From: Chlorops oryzae
Taxonomy: Eukaryota > Arthropoda > Insecta > Diptera > Chloropidae
Reading direction: 5' to 3'
Assembly: GCA_020466095.1 (NCBI GenBank)
Contig: CM035808.1
Location: forward strand, 23,326,296 to 23,390,295
DNA: 64,000 nucleotides
The notes under the pieces were generated by a model that searched no databases, had not been told where the DNA came from, and worked only from the letters and a program-made list of their open reading frames with translations. The position numbers were made by a program, and so were the translations under genes. Below, piece after piece: positions 39,374-50,835 of the stretch (positions are counted from its first letter, which is position 1; each line of letters begins with the position of its first letter).

Positions 39374-39864
39374 CAGGCAATATCGATACTTTGAAAAACT
39401 GTATTGCAATCGCAATTCTGCGGCTATCGATTGTTTTGGCTCCTAATTCACAAATATGGGCGCGAACTTAAAAGCTGCGATGGCTAAATCAAACTTCTTG
39501 CAGCCTTTACCTTTATGTATATATAGAGCCAAAAAGTTTCTCATTGCCTCGATACGAACAAATGAGTCCCCAAATTTATTCAAATACAATATTGAATTCT
39601 AATTTTCAACGCTATGTGTTAGCAATTTTCATATCCCTCGCTGCTAGATACTATTATTATGTCAAAATTTACCTATTCTGGTCCCAGTGCTTTTATTTCT
39701 TCACGAAATCCATAAACTAAAATAATATTATTCATCTTTTAAACTGTATCAAACTATATATTGCGGAAAAGCCTTGGTGGTCCAGGCAGATACTTCATCA
39801 GGCTTAGCCCAAGAGTCGATTGGGTAACTGGGTTGCGGCGTTTGGAGCCAAAGACGATCAGAAA

Positions 39865-40082
39865 CATTCTAAATGAAAATTTCCCTGGATTTTTTTCCCT
39901 AAAAACTTTTCTCCGCGGAAGAAGGAGGTATTCTTAGCGTCTATAAAAGACAGAACATGATGAATTTTGTTTAAAAATGTTCAAAATACTGGGTTCTTTT
40001 ATAATCAATTCTCCTTCTGTGCTTTGAATGGCAGAATTTTGTCAACTCGGCACGGAAAAACTCCCCGGGAATATTTAGAATC
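39865..40082. mobile_element. Second copy of the CTAAATATTCCCGGGG inverted-repeat family
   Basis: CATTCTAAATGAAAATTTCC at the left faces CTCCCCGGGAATATTTAGAA at the right, as in the element at 17358-17464. The interior differs in length. No coding potential is visible; the 63-aa frame beginning 39967 is incidental. Confidence 0.6.
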
Positions 40083-40117
40083 ATCATGCTGGATGAGTGA
40101 GGTTTCCGGCAAGAACC

Positions 40118-40242
40118 AGGTGCCTTCCGCCCTCCCGCTCAAATTTCTGCTCGACTAGTGACTTTTTCAAAATTGGAAATAAAAATAAGTCGCATAGGGC
40201 CGAATCTGGAGAATAGGATAGATGGAGCAGCAGTTCATAGCC
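40118..40242 (-). mobile_element. Decayed mariner transposase fragment
   Basis: The minus strand reads GYELLLHLSYSPDSALCDLF followed by LFPILKKSLVEQKF, the C-terminal catalytic block of mariner transposases (canonical YSPDLAPSDxxLFPxLK). The third catalytic aspartate is preserved as CD, but surrounding residues have changed and no flanking termini are visible. It differs clearly from the intact mariner at 33185, so it is an older, separate invasion. Confidence 0.8.
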
Positions 40243-41411
40243 TACTCTTCTCTCGGCTTAATAATTCAGCATTCGGGACAGTCGTCGCCTTCTTCGTCGG
40301 CGGAATAATTTCAGTCAATTGATCAAACCTGTATAGAGGCATATGACTCGCATACTTCATCTCGTTAAATAAATGGTCTCGTATATAGTATACATCTAAA
40401 TAACTTCTTTGAACTTTATTTGCAATATTTTCTCAAATATTGCGCCACGCCATACAGTAACTTTTACTTTCATTAGAGTCAACAGTTTTTATTCTACTTA
40501 AATTCTTCTATTATTTAGAATAGTTATTTTAGGAGGAACTGAACATTGAGTTTTAATACAGTTAAAATCTGCTTTTCATTCATCTTAAGCGTAGAAAAAT
40601 GCATTTACATTAAAGAGATCAATTAACAGTTTTAAAAACTACAATTCTTTTAAAATAATGGCATTTAAGTTGAGTTGAAAAATTGTCAAAGATTTGCACA
40701 ATTTATGCGATATTGTATTGATTTGTGATTTATGCTTACTGTGCATACATCATGCGAATTGCTCTTGCTAAATTTTCAAGGAAATTCGCTTAAAGTACGT
40801 CTGTCCATCTTGTACATTTATCAAAGTTGAGGAAAATCGCTTATGTGATTCCTATGTGACATATATATGAATGGATCTTATCATTTTTTAGCTTATAAAA
40901 CAAATTTCGCCACTTTTTAAACAACCACGAATGAAAGTGTATTTTCAATGATCGTGTATAATTGCCTCAAGCTGCATTAACGCAGAAATTATATTTGCGG
41001 AAGTCTAATTTAAAATTTTAAATTATAAACAAATGGCGAAAATGCCGATTTTGTGAAAAGCAACTTTCTAGGACATTCACAATAAAAAGGAAAAACAGCA
41101 TGGAGCAGATCTTTAACAAATAGCAGTCCTAATACAATGCAAGGCATTGTACCAGCCATAGGATTGCATTTCATTTCATTTCATTTCGAATGTGCATTAG
41201 GTGCACATCACTGGCAATCAAACAATAATATCTCACAAAAATTAACTTCCTGCGGGCACCTTCGAACATGCTTGAGCAGACCTGATGGATCAGATTGTTG
41301 AGTGATTCAGGTTGTCGAAAACAGAAAATGATAGGTTTAAGTCAAAAGCCGGTTATTAAGTTACTTGAACCTGCGTTTTAAATATCCCAGTTGGGGTGCT
41401 GATCAACTGCG

Positions 41412-44340
41412 CTAGATATTTCCTCCACTGTTGTAAAACTGGAAGTTGTTGACAGGAGTTTTTGGACTTGGGCACAGATAGAGGAAATCATCGTTTTGTA
41501 ACTGAGTTTGTGTTAGATTCGGTTCGCTAGCGCTTCGATGTATTTTCGGCAGCGTTCGGAGCATATTTTCCAGCATATTTAACAATAGACGGAAGAGAGG
41601 CCTTTCATTTCGATCAAATTTAATGCAGTCTTCTGAGAGACGTTTAAGAGCTTGCGGTGCATCTGAGCGAACGCGCGACATATCCGGGCGTAATAACCCT
41701 CGTCCTACCATGAAGAGAATCTGGTCTTTGTTATTAATATGATTGTACGGCAAGCACTCCGCCAGCAATTCATACATAACGATTCCGAATGCGTAAACAT
41801 CCGACTGGAATGAATACGGATTTTGTTCTTGCATCCGTATAACTTCTGGAGCCATCCATAAAATACTTCCTGTTGGTTGGTTAGCTTGCTTTTCACCTGA
41901 CCAACGAGTCTTCGCTGTGGCTAAACCGAAATCACCAATTTTGACTGAAAGGTCCTCGTGTAAGAATATGTTATTTGATTTCAGGTCTCTAAATTCGGGA
42001 ATAGAAATGTTTTTGTTATTATTCGATGCATAATCTTATAATGCTTCATATTCGAAATGATACCTGTGTATGATGTTTTTGGCGTGTAAGTAGTCCATTC
42101 CTTGGGCCACTTGTCGTCCTACATCAATAAGTGTATTCAGTTTGAATTTTGTCTCATTTACGTGAATATGTTTATATAAGCTGCTGCCTTCACACCATTG
42201 CGTAACAATCGCAAGCGATGGCTTCGACACGCAACCCATAAAGAGTAATATATTACAATGTCGAGTTTTCTTTAGCATCGCGACTTCATTTTTGAAAGCC
42301 TGCAATTGAGCGGGGCTGGGTGTTTTGACATTCAGCGTCTTAACTGCTACGGGACCATGCCAGTGAGCTTTGTAAACTGTTCCGAATGATCCAGATCCTA
42401 TGCGAGGACCAATAAGTATTTCTTCTGCTTGAATGTTCTGAGAAACAGAAAATTGTAAAGGGCCATAAGACTCACTACTCTATATTTAATGCTTACCCAG
42501 TTTTCCTCAGAGGATTTTCCATCACGCGGTGACAAGAGATTTTTATTGCTCTCATCGGCCGATCGCGCTCTTTGTCGTTTGACATGTTTGAGTGTGCTGG
42601 TGGGTGAAGCCTGTGTTGAGTTAGGATGATCTCCGCAAGAATGCTGAAACAAGAATTAAACATTTCGATAACATAATTGTAAGAATAAATATACGCTTTT
42701 GTTGTTCATGTTGAGCAACTATAATATGAAAACTGAATGTACTGAATTTATTTATTTAAAATAAAGAGGCTTTCCACAAATGAAGTTTCGATAGGAGGTT
42801 ATTCTTGCTTCATATCCTTTTTTGTTTTGTTTATTTTTGGCTTTCCGCTAATTTGGGACTGCTAACAAAGGCACAAATATATATTGCAAAGTGCGGTACT
42901 GGACAATGGGATAACAACATCCTCGTTAGTCCCTGAAAAAGTAATAATTTAACTCACTTGCAGGGGTCCGAAATTTTGTACTAAAGTTCGTTGCGCCTCC
43001 GTCAGTGGACGTATGCATACATTTGGCGCAGAGTTTGAACGGTCGTGTTGACTAATCGTCCGTGGATGCCGGCCCTTAAAAAAAATTTTTTTTTTTAATT
43101 ATTAGAACGCCAAAAATGATTTAGAGACAAAACATACTTGAAATCCTGCAGCCGCACGTCCTGGATGCAAAATTCCAACATTACTTTCGGGATTTCGCGC
43201 TAATAGCTGCTGATAATAGTTGTCCATTGACGACTGTTCACACAATGTAGGTACTTTATCAAAGCAGCGCTGATGAAACCGAAAGTTGCACTGATTGCAG
43301 TAGAATCCAGTGAAAAGCAAACGTCTGCAGCCCTCGCAAAATGCCAATGAGAAAAATGTCTTCCTTACAAACTGATGCGATATGTGTGTCATTATTGGGA
43401 CCTTGTCTAAAAGCTGCACATATATTTCGTCAGCCTGCAGTGTACTTATGTCCGTGTCCCACGGTATGATATGGCCGCCCATCGGTGCTGTTGTGACTTT
43501 GCATTGCTCCGGCTTCAGTTGACGTAATTTCAAGGCTTTCATTAAAGCATCATAAAGTCTAGTGCCCGCAACGACTTCAACCGATGTACGCTGCTGGTTG
43601 GGCAAATGAGCGCGCAGCAGAACCTTCGGATGCCGAGTTAATGTGCCAGTCTGAAGAAAGAAAGAAATATTTCAGAATAATAATCAAGCCATCACCATCT
43701 CTATTGTAAAACTATTAAACTATATCAACCTATATATTGCGAATTGGTCTAAGACATTCAATAGACTTACATCGCCGGAGTATACGTTGCCATAAAAGTG
43801 CTGAGTCGCATGATTGAGACGTCGGTCATCCAAATTCATTTCCTCTTCCTCCAATTTCATTTGTTCGGACAATTCATGTTCCTATCAAAGATAAATAACT
43901 TGAAACATACTATCTCGGGAATATTAAGAAGTTACCGCACTTTAGCTTCCAACTCGTGCAACTTATTCGTCAGCTCCTGGTATTCCGACACATACATGGC
44001 AGGAGGATCGAGCAATTTAGCCTGAAAAAAAAAGTTCAGAAGTTTTAAATGAAGTAGAATGGAATCGACGAATCCACATATCTCGTAATCATTGAACTGT
44101 TCTACATTTTATATCAACTTATCAAAGCTATTGTATTTAAAATCAAATGTAAATGCAAATGCATTAACAATCGTGAAAAATTCGACCATACATACATACA
44201 TACATACAAACAGAAATGGCAAAAACCTGCAAAATTCGTTGACGACTTACGAATTTGGCATTCAACGCATCAATGTTTTCTCTTGTTAATTGTATCACAT
44301 TCTGGACATTTTGCAGTTCTTCCGCAATGGGATCAAACAT
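41412..44340 (-). CDS. phl: Raf serine/threonine kinase (pole hole)
   Basis: Eight coding exons on the minus strand: 44251-44340, 43941-44021, 43771-43881, 43138-43650, 42958-43074, 42497-42643, 42064-42437 and 41412-41988, totalling 669 residues. In order: an N-terminal coiled region ([13 protein letters not shown]), the Ras-binding domain (about 103-180), the C1 zinc finger (186-231, [20 protein letters not shown]), and the inhibitory 14-3-3 site RSNSAPN with Ser280. The kinase domain starts near 360 with loop GSGSFG (367-372), Lys386, HRDLKSNN with Asp479, DFG at 497-499 and APE ending 526. The C-terminal 14-3-3 site is RSASEPN. It phosphorylates MEK below Ras. Exon 2 must use a GTGCGG donor to keep frame. 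The symbol is by homology to fly phl. Confidence 0.97.
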
Positions 44341-45007
44341 TTCGGTAGCGTAAATTCGCTGATTTTTTCTCCTAAACTGTCAGTCTTAAGATTTTTCCAC
44401 TTTGGTATAATAACAAATCAAGATTCAATTAGAACATATGGCCTCTTCCGTGTGTCAAAAAATATTTCTACTCCGTATTTCGTCATAAAAGAGCTCAGGT
44501 GTTGGCATTGCTTTGGTTTTAAATGGATGTTGAAGGGAAGTGAACTTTAGGTGTTATTATTTATTTAATGTAAATATATATTAAGAAAACAAATTCTTTT
44601 GATTTATGTAGTTGGATTTTCATTAAATATCAGGCAAGAGGAGTTGTATTAAAATAAATTCGAAATTCACACTGTCGTCATAACATGCAGTCATTTTTGG
44701 CGAATAAATCCCAATCTACGCGGATTAAATTCTGAAACTTTTCAAAATAAAGCTATTTTAATCCGTAACGTTTATTTTGTTATTAAACTTCAAATAAAAA
44801 ACCATTACAATTTGTTTGACATTATGCTTTGCTCGCTTTCATCTGAGAGTCGAGAGTCAGACACACGACAAAATTTTCTGAAACAACTAAGTAAGTAAGA
44901 GAAAGACGAGCGAAGAAAAAATACGGTTGTTTGTTATATGTTCTGCGCTTCTCTTTCTTTCTCATGGAATCAATGGAATTGTTCCGAAACATGTTCGTGT
45001 GTCTAGC

Positions 45008-45154
45008 GACCTTTACATGGTCACGTTTTCCTGCAAGCGCCGCATCATGCAAAAGAATGTCATGCCTGTTTTTCATACGTTTTTTGCTTTTACATTGTCA
45101 TTCTTTTGCATCACGCCACGCATGACTGCAGGTAAACGTCATCATGTAAAGGCC
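45008..45154. mobile_element. Hairpin-forming MITE-like element (147 bp)
   Basis: The left half GACCTTTACATGGTCACGTT...ATGCAAAAGAATG is mirrored by a right half whose reverse complement is GGCCTTTACATGATGACGTT...ATGCAAAAGAATG. Pairing runs over most of its length with a small loop around the TTTTTTGC stretch. It lies between phl and RpL17. Overlapping open frames are incidental. Confidence 0.7.
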
Positions 45155-45276
45155 GCTTCTGAAGCGGGCATGAGTCTGATTTGTGCTTAAATATGCTTTC
45201 GTGGGGGGATCAAAAGTGGTCGAAATTTCCCTTACTTAATACTCTAGTTGTACATCAAGCATATACGTCCACATAT

Positions 45277-45486
45277 AGGCCTTTTACACTAGTCAATTAT
45301 TGACCATCAATTCATATATTTACTCGCTTTTAAAGTTACATCCGTGTTTCCAAGTACAAAAAAGGGCACGAAACGATCTATCGAGTACGGGCAACCAAAA
45401 AACGCTCAATTTTTATCTAAATTCCAGCACTTTGCTAGTCCAAAAGGTGAGAATTGACGTTAATAATTGGCTAGTGTAAAAGGCCT
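45277..45486. mobile_element. MITE-like element with AGGCCTTTTACACTAG termini (210 bp)
   Basis: AGGCCTTTTACACTAGTCAA is inverted at the right end as TTGGCTAGTGTAAAAGGCCT, and the match continues inward through TTATTRAC. Same family as 39213-39373. It lies about 135 bp upstream of the RpL17 transcription start region. Confidence 0.8.
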
Positions 45487-45620
45487 CATAGAATGTGCTA
45501 CATATACACACGTGTAAGTATGCCTTATTAAACGATAGCAAGTACTCGGTAGCAAGAAAGAGCTTGGAAAACACACATCACATCTGACAACTGTCTACAC
45601 GTTGACAGCTGTCAAAAATG

Positions 45621-45630
45621 TTCTTTTTCC
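45621..45630 (+). promoter_or_regulatory. TCT/TOP-type initiator of RpL17
   Basis: TTCTTTTTCC matches the polypyrimidine TCT initiator of fly ribosomal-protein genes; the transcript would start at C45623 with a 5' TOP tract. A short noncoding exon then ends at a GAAGAG|GTAGGA donor (45651/45652), and the next exon begins at 45877 after TTGCAG. TOP tracts link translation to growth signalling. Confidence 0.6.
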
Positions 45631-45885
45631 GGTTTAATTCAATACGAAGAGGTAGGATTTTGTGTAGTTTGTGTTATTTATTGTTAAACATCCGCCATGT
45701 AGTGCTGAAATTCGTTTCGTATTTAAAGAAATGTGAAATTTAACACATTAATAAATGTGATAAACCCGAAATTGAAGACTTTGCTCAATTACAACATCAC
45801 GAAATTGATCAAAAAAGTTTTCATCCCTCCTAGCCAAGTTTTGTAACTAAAACTGTTTTCTTAATTATGATTGCAGAAATTAAAC

Positions 45886-47265
45886 ATGGGCAGATACTCG
45901 CGGGAACCCGAGAACGCCACAAAATCGTGTAAGGCACGAGGACCAAATCTTCGCGTTCATTTCAAGGTACGTTCAAAAAGTGATGTTTTATTAACCCTTT
46001 AAAGTATAAGCTACAATGCGTTAAAAGGTTTAATGTGTGCATGCTTAATCAGTGCTCGGAGTGCTCGGAAGCCCCTAGTCACTTTTGCAAGGATGCTAGA
46101 GGAAGTGAATGTACCAATCATCAGCGGAATATTGCTTTATACCATAGTAGTTTCCTCTAGAAATTGGCATACAATTATTGAAATAATGTTAAAGTTCGCA
46201 TAAGTCGTCGTTTCCACGGATTTTATCGTAATTCGGGATTGTCGATTTTATGCCAGAAAAATTTGCTACAGTTAAACATGTGTTGGAATTGGTTTTCGTT
46301 GACCTTCAACACTTACCTGTCCTGTGGCACAATTGCTCAAAAAGTAATGTTTTATTAACCCCTTCAAAGTATAAGCGACAATCCATTAAAAGGTTTAATG
46401 TGTGCATGCTTAATCAGTGCTCGGAGTGCTCGGAAGCCCCTAGTCACTTTTGCAAGGATGCTAGAGGAAGTGAATGTACCAATCATCAGCGGAATATTGC
46501 TTTATACCATAGTAGTTTCCTCTAGAAATTGGCATACAATTATTGAAATAATGTTAAAGTTCGCATAAGTCGTCGTTTCCACGGATTTTTATCGTAATTC
46601 GGGATTGTCGATTTTATGCCAGAAAAATTTGCTACAGTTAAACATGTGTTGGAATTGGTTTTCGTTGACCTTCAACACTTACCTGTCCTGTGGCACAATT
46701 GCTCAAGCCTAAATGAAATTTGTAATTTGATTTAAAATGCTGTCTTATGTATGTACACTAAATGGTTTTTCTCTGTCTTTTCCAGAACACGCATGAAACT
46801 GCCCAGGCTATTAAGCGTATGCCATTGCGTCGAGCTCAGCGTTATCTTAAGGCTGTCATCGAAAAGAAAGAATGCGTACCCTTCCGCCGCTTCAATGGAG
46901 GCGTAGGTCGATGTGCCCAAACCAAGCAATGGAGAACTGCACAGGGTCGTTGGCCGAAGAAATCAGCTGAATTCCTCCTGCAATTATTGCGCAATGCTGA
47001 AGCAAATGCCGACTACAAAGGCCTAGATGTCGACCGATTGGTTGTTGACCACATTCAGGTGAATCGTGCACAATGTCTACGTCGTCGCACATATCGTGCC
47101 CATGGTCGAATAAATCCATACATGTCGTCTCCATGCCACGTCGAGGTCATTCTAACAGAGAAGGAAGAAGTCGTTTCGAAGGCACCCGAAGATGAGCCTG
47201 CCAAAAAGAAATTGTCGAAGAAGAAGCTTCAAAGGCAAAAAGAGAAAATGATGCGCTCTGAGTAA
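45886..47265 (+). CDS. RpL17: 60S ribosomal protein L17 (uL22 family)
   Basis: Two coding exons, 45886-45966 and 46786-47265, encode 186 residues, the normal length in flies. The protein starts [20 protein letters not shown]. It contains the uL22 core ([40 protein letters not shown]) with the beta-hairpin basic stretch [14 protein letters not shown] that reaches the peptide exit tunnel. A eukaryote-specific lysine-rich tail ends MMRSE. It is a structural component of the cytosolic large subunit. The 819-bp intron between the exons is a tandem duplication holding two H/ACA snoRNA candidates. AATAAA at 47322 could be the polyadenylation signal. Confidence 0.97.
46198..46334 (+). ncRNA. Candidate H/ACA box snoRNA, copy 1
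   Basis: The 5' hairpin has lower stem GCATAA (46198)/TTATGC, upper stem TCC-a-CGGATT/AATTCG-GGA, and unpaired pocket arms between. The hinge then carries box H AGAAAA. The 3' hairpin has lower stem GCTACAG/CTGTGGC, upper stem GTGTTG/CAACAC and pocket arms TTAAACAT and TTACCTGTC. It ends ACAATT, with box ACA three bases from the end (46329-46331). The distance from each upper stem to box H or ACA is 16 nt, as expected for pseudouridylation guides. Ribosomal-protein introns often host snoRNAs. I could not assign an rRNA target. Confidence 0.72.
46563..46700 (+). ncRNA. Candidate H/ACA box snoRNA, copy 2
   Basis: Second copy of the same fold, one T longer in the 5' hairpin loop (GGATTTTTATCG against GGATTTTATCG). 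Every stem, box H (AGAAAA at 46621), both pocket arms and box ACA (46695-46697) are unchanged, so both copies would guide the same site. It ends about 85 nt upstream of the acceptor of RpL17 coding exon 2, a typical spacing for intronic snoRNAs. Confidence 0.72.
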
Positions 47266-47929
47266 AAATTAGAACGCGCTGTAGACGATTGATTGGGATC
47301 AGTTTGTAGCTAAAGCTGACTAATAAATGAAGGTGTTGCTGTCTTTTTTAAGTAAAAAAAATGAGTTTCTCTTGCTGAAATGCTAAGGATTGGAAGAATT
47401 TTTATTTATTTGTTCGCTTAACCCTGCTGGTAGCTGAAGAAAGTTACACTACATGCTTTAGGGAACATTTGGCCCGCGGTGAATTTTTCATACAAAATAT
47501 ATGGTCAACATAAGAATTTGAACTCTTTACAAGCAGATTGTTTTGGCTGAAAGTAAATACCTATATTTCATCAATCTCCAGATATTGGCCACAAAAAAAT
47601 TGCATTTTGGACCAAATGGTCCTAAGGCACCAGCAGGGTTAAAAAAAAAGGAAAATTTCATCATGCCTCAGGCCCAACTTATTTCTGGATTTTTGATTAA
47701 TTTTGTAACCAAAGATTAGCTAATAATGGTCTTAATTTGTCCTTTTTTTCAATTTAAATATTGTCATGAAAATTTTTGTATATCTGGATGCATCATTATG
47801 GGTAAACGTAGTCACTTCTTAAAGATACAGCAAACGTCTCAAGGTTTATTAATTTCAAATTGCTGTAAAAATATGGGAGTTAGGACATATTTCGTTCATG
47901 ATTTATATATGGTTTTGATTAAGTAATTT

Positions 47930-49231
47930 CCCTGTAGTATCAGGAGACGCCATTGAGCTGCCGAATTCGTTTAAAACCAGTGGTTGTGGCTAGCCCCTCG
48001 CCCATCGTATTTAACACGGTGAAGTCATTGCAAGTGGCAAGCCGTCCTATGCATTAGAGATGTTACGAATGTGGTTTTTTAACATTCGCGAACGCAAATG
48101 CGAATATCTGCCGAATCGAATGCGAATCAGATTAACGCCACTTAGTATAACTACGGCGTTACTAAATTTGTTAGTTGCCCTATGATCCAAAAAAAGAAGT
48201 TATTTAATTAATCTGTTTTCGTAAGGAAAATGAATTTAAATTTGTTCTCAAAGCCTTTTTTGAATAACTTTTAAATATTGTTTTGAAATTAACAAATCAA
48301 TACACATATCAAATCACTCTACATAAAAGAAAAATATAACATCCACATAGTACTAATTTTTCGCTTTGGAAGCGCAACAATTTCGCAGTATTAGCAGCAC
48401 TTTTTTATGTAGAGGAATTTTTTTTCTTTTTATAAATTGGTTTCTTTTATTATTGTAATGCCAACATAGGAATTCGCGAATGCGAATATTCGTCACATCA
48501 CTACTATGCATTTCCTTGCTCTGGCTATATCTCGCTATATAAGATTATTGCGTGCTGCCAAAGCGACAAAGCGCTCGTTTTAATTACTCTCTGCTCAGAT
48601 AAAATAAATATCTGCTCTTTCGAAAGAAGGAATTTTGCAGAGCAAAGTATTTCCCTATTCATTAAATTAGTTTTAAGTGGCGATCCGTTGCATTACCGTG
48701 TCCAACCTATTTCTCTAGCCACCGTTGAATTGCAGTTTCGATAGCAGCCTGTATCTTCGTTTATCTACCTGGTGCCAGAGAAAATACTTAACGACCAAGG
48801 ATCAGCGAAAGTGCCTACGCTTATGGGTCGCTCACCACCAGCTGAACTACTGGGTTGTATCTAAATTAGTCTTAATGTAATTACGTTTATTTAATAGTGT
48901 CCGTTTTTGCCGCTGTCGCTACGCAACGAAACCCCGACAGCGGTGATAAAAGGGAAAAAGGAGGGCAGCACTTCAAGCTCGGGCTTTTTTCCCGCAATGC
49001 TAATTAGCAACACTAGTTGGTTCAAGGCTTTAAGTTTCCAACAGTCGATCGCGTCGCGCGAATTCTCACTCGTCCGTTTTTGTAAATGAACAGCATCGTG
49101 TTAAATAGTTTCCACCCTGTTTTTTTTGATATTTCGGTTCGTTTCGCTAGTCATCGTGGCGGGCAAACATTCGGTTTTTTCATATTTTTTCGGTTCGAAT
49201 CATCGAACATCATCCCGGAGAGAGTTCGACA
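47930..49231 (+). repeat. Dispersed duplication, copy A
   Basis: From GTATCAGGAGACGCCATTGA (about 47937) to GAGAGAGTTCGACAGCTCC (49231) this sequence recurs at 50836-52858 with high identity. Copy A has an extra ~60 bp near 48110-48178 and ends in a poly-T run. It contains AACATTCGCGAACGCAAATG and, near its end, CGCTGTCGCTACGCAACGAA and CCCCGACAGCGGTG. No coding motif is recognisable; the 60-aa frame at 48907 is not convincing. It may be part of an unrecognised transposon. Confidence 0.8.
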
Positions 49232-49436
49232 GCTCCTTTTTTTTTTTTTTTTTTGGTAACAGCGTCGATTGATTTGAACAATATCTCATTGCCGGGCAAT
49301 GACTGTTGTATTTTAAAGTTAATAGCGTCAACATCGATATTTTTTGCAGCTAAAATAGCTCGTTCACGAAGCCACGCATGATTAAGATAATTAGCTTAAA
49401 TCTGGAAATATGCTTTCAATCAAAGCGTTTTCGCAT

Positions 49437-49735
49437 TTACCATGTTGCAGAAATTTTCTGGCAATTTGATGCATCGTGTGTCCCCATGCAATGGTATTGT
49501 TCCATTTCTAATGTTGAGCAATTGCTCGGAGAATGATAGTCCAATGGATCGTTTTGCAGTTGAACACGTATATTTGTGTTACAACATAATGTACTGACAT
49601 TTCGCCTAGATGTGATTGTTTTGTACACGCGTTGATTTCATCCGCATATGTAGGGCGGAATAACGGGCAATCTCCGTCTAAAATCACAGGACAGCAGCAA
49701 GAGCACCACCGAAAGCCTGCTTTGCTGCCCTTCAT
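49437..49735 (-). pseudogene. Possible decayed coding fragment, family unknown
   Basis: The minus strand reads a cysteine-containing, protein-like stretch from ATG 49735 (MKGSKAGFRWCSCCCPVILD), including EINACTKQSHLGEMSVHYVV and ending at 49508. A second frame from 49437 overlaps it and seems to continue (MEQYHCMGTHDASNCQKISA). The composition is better than chance AT-rich frames, but no family is recognised. A transposase or captured gene remnant is possible. Confidence 0.25.
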
Positions 49736-49807
49736 TTTAAATAACCTAGATACCGGCTGCAGTGCAATCGCGGTAAAATTATTCCCCCATCTAATTTAGG
49801 GAATAGG

Positions 49808-50049
49808 TGTTATCTATCTATCCATCTCTCTATTCATCTATCCATCTATCTATCCTTCTATCATCATCTTTCAACCTATCAATCTGTCAATCAATCAATA
49901 TTTCAATACATCTATCCATCAATCTATCAATCTGACATTCTATCAATCTGTCAATCTATCAATATTTCAATATATTTATCCATAAATCTATCAATCTGTC
50001 ATTCTATCAATCTATCAATCTGTCAATTTATCAATTTCAATCTATCAAC
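49808..50049. repeat. Degenerate TCTATCCA/TCAATCTA microsatellite
   Basis: About 240 bp of 4-mer-derived repeats (ATCTATCTATCCATCT, then ATCAATCTGTCAATC). Similar ATCAATCTATC repeats reappear at 50705-50750 on the far side of the solo LTR, so the LTR probably inserted into this microsatellite. Confidence 0.9.
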
Positions 50050-50681
50050 CTTTGTGATTATTAGGGGAATGTATCACTCTGGCTCCTCCAGACTAATACC
50101 CAGACCTAATTATCTTAAATAATACTCCGGACACAGATAATTCATTTAAGTCCTTTTATTAATTTACTTATTATTTTAATTACAATTTTTGGATCCTACT
50201 CTAGCTCCTAATTGACTCGAAGGGCTTCCCTAGTTCCCTGTCTAGCACTTAAGTCTACGCTCCGTTGTCGTGGCCCTTGTGAGTACATGCATCGGAGTTG
50301 AGACTTTGAATACTGAATCAGAGTCCCCTTGTCGATGTTGTTCTTCCCTTTTATAAAGAGAAAGTGCTTAGGCTGCACTTTCTCGCCAAATCTGGAACAC
50401 TTCCGCAAATGACGAACTGCTGCTGTGCAATCGCCTATTGCCCATCGCTTTTCTCCATAACTTCGTGTAATAGCTGGTGCTGACGTAGTCGTTGTCTCAT
50501 TACCGCTGACCTACTTCTGCGTTCCAGTTCTAGTTCTGCTTTGGTGACGATATGGTCATTGTCTTCGATCGTTGCATTTCTTTTGTGCTCTGTCTGTTAT
50601 TCGCTGTTCTTGCGAAAACGATTGGCTGTTTGATTCACGCTAGGTCGTACAGTGAGTGCACGAATGTTGTAACTCACAACA
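50050..50681 (-). mobile_element. Solo LTR, inverted second copy
   Basis: Reverse-complement copy of the LTR at 8437-9086. It ends TGTTGTAACTCACAACA at 50681 and begins near 50050 with TTTGTGATTATTAGGGGAAT, where the terminal two bases have changed. Length is about 632 bp. No matching target duplication is visible, consistent with insertion into a microsatellite or later rearrangement. No internal coding region is adjacent. Confidence 0.85.
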
Positions 50682-50835
50682 AATGCCTTTATTCAATATT
50701 GTCATGAAAATCTATGCAATCTATGCAATCTTATCAATCTATCAATCTTGATCGAATCTTTCAAGTTTTATAATTATCAAATGCTGTAAAAATCATGGAG
50801 TTGGACAATTTCAGTTCTTTAAGTTTATAGTAATT

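Larger units (their letters stand above)
45974..46706 (+). repeat. Tandem duplication of a ~365-bp intronic unit in RpL17
   Basis: AAAAAGTGATGTTTTATTAA near 45974 and AAAAAGTAATGTTTTATTAA near 46337 start two near-identical units (few substitutions, two or three single-base indels). Each contains a perfect 9-bp stem CTAGAGGAA/TTCCTCTAG and then the H/ACA-like fold. The open frame at 46250-46525 runs across the junction and is not a gene. Confidence 0.92.

Noticed and set aside
46080..46160. CTAGAGGAA/TTCCTCTAG hairpin as a second snoRNA
   Set aside because: The stem is perfect, but no H or ACA box lies at the right distance and no C/D boxes (RUGAUGA/CUGA) are present.
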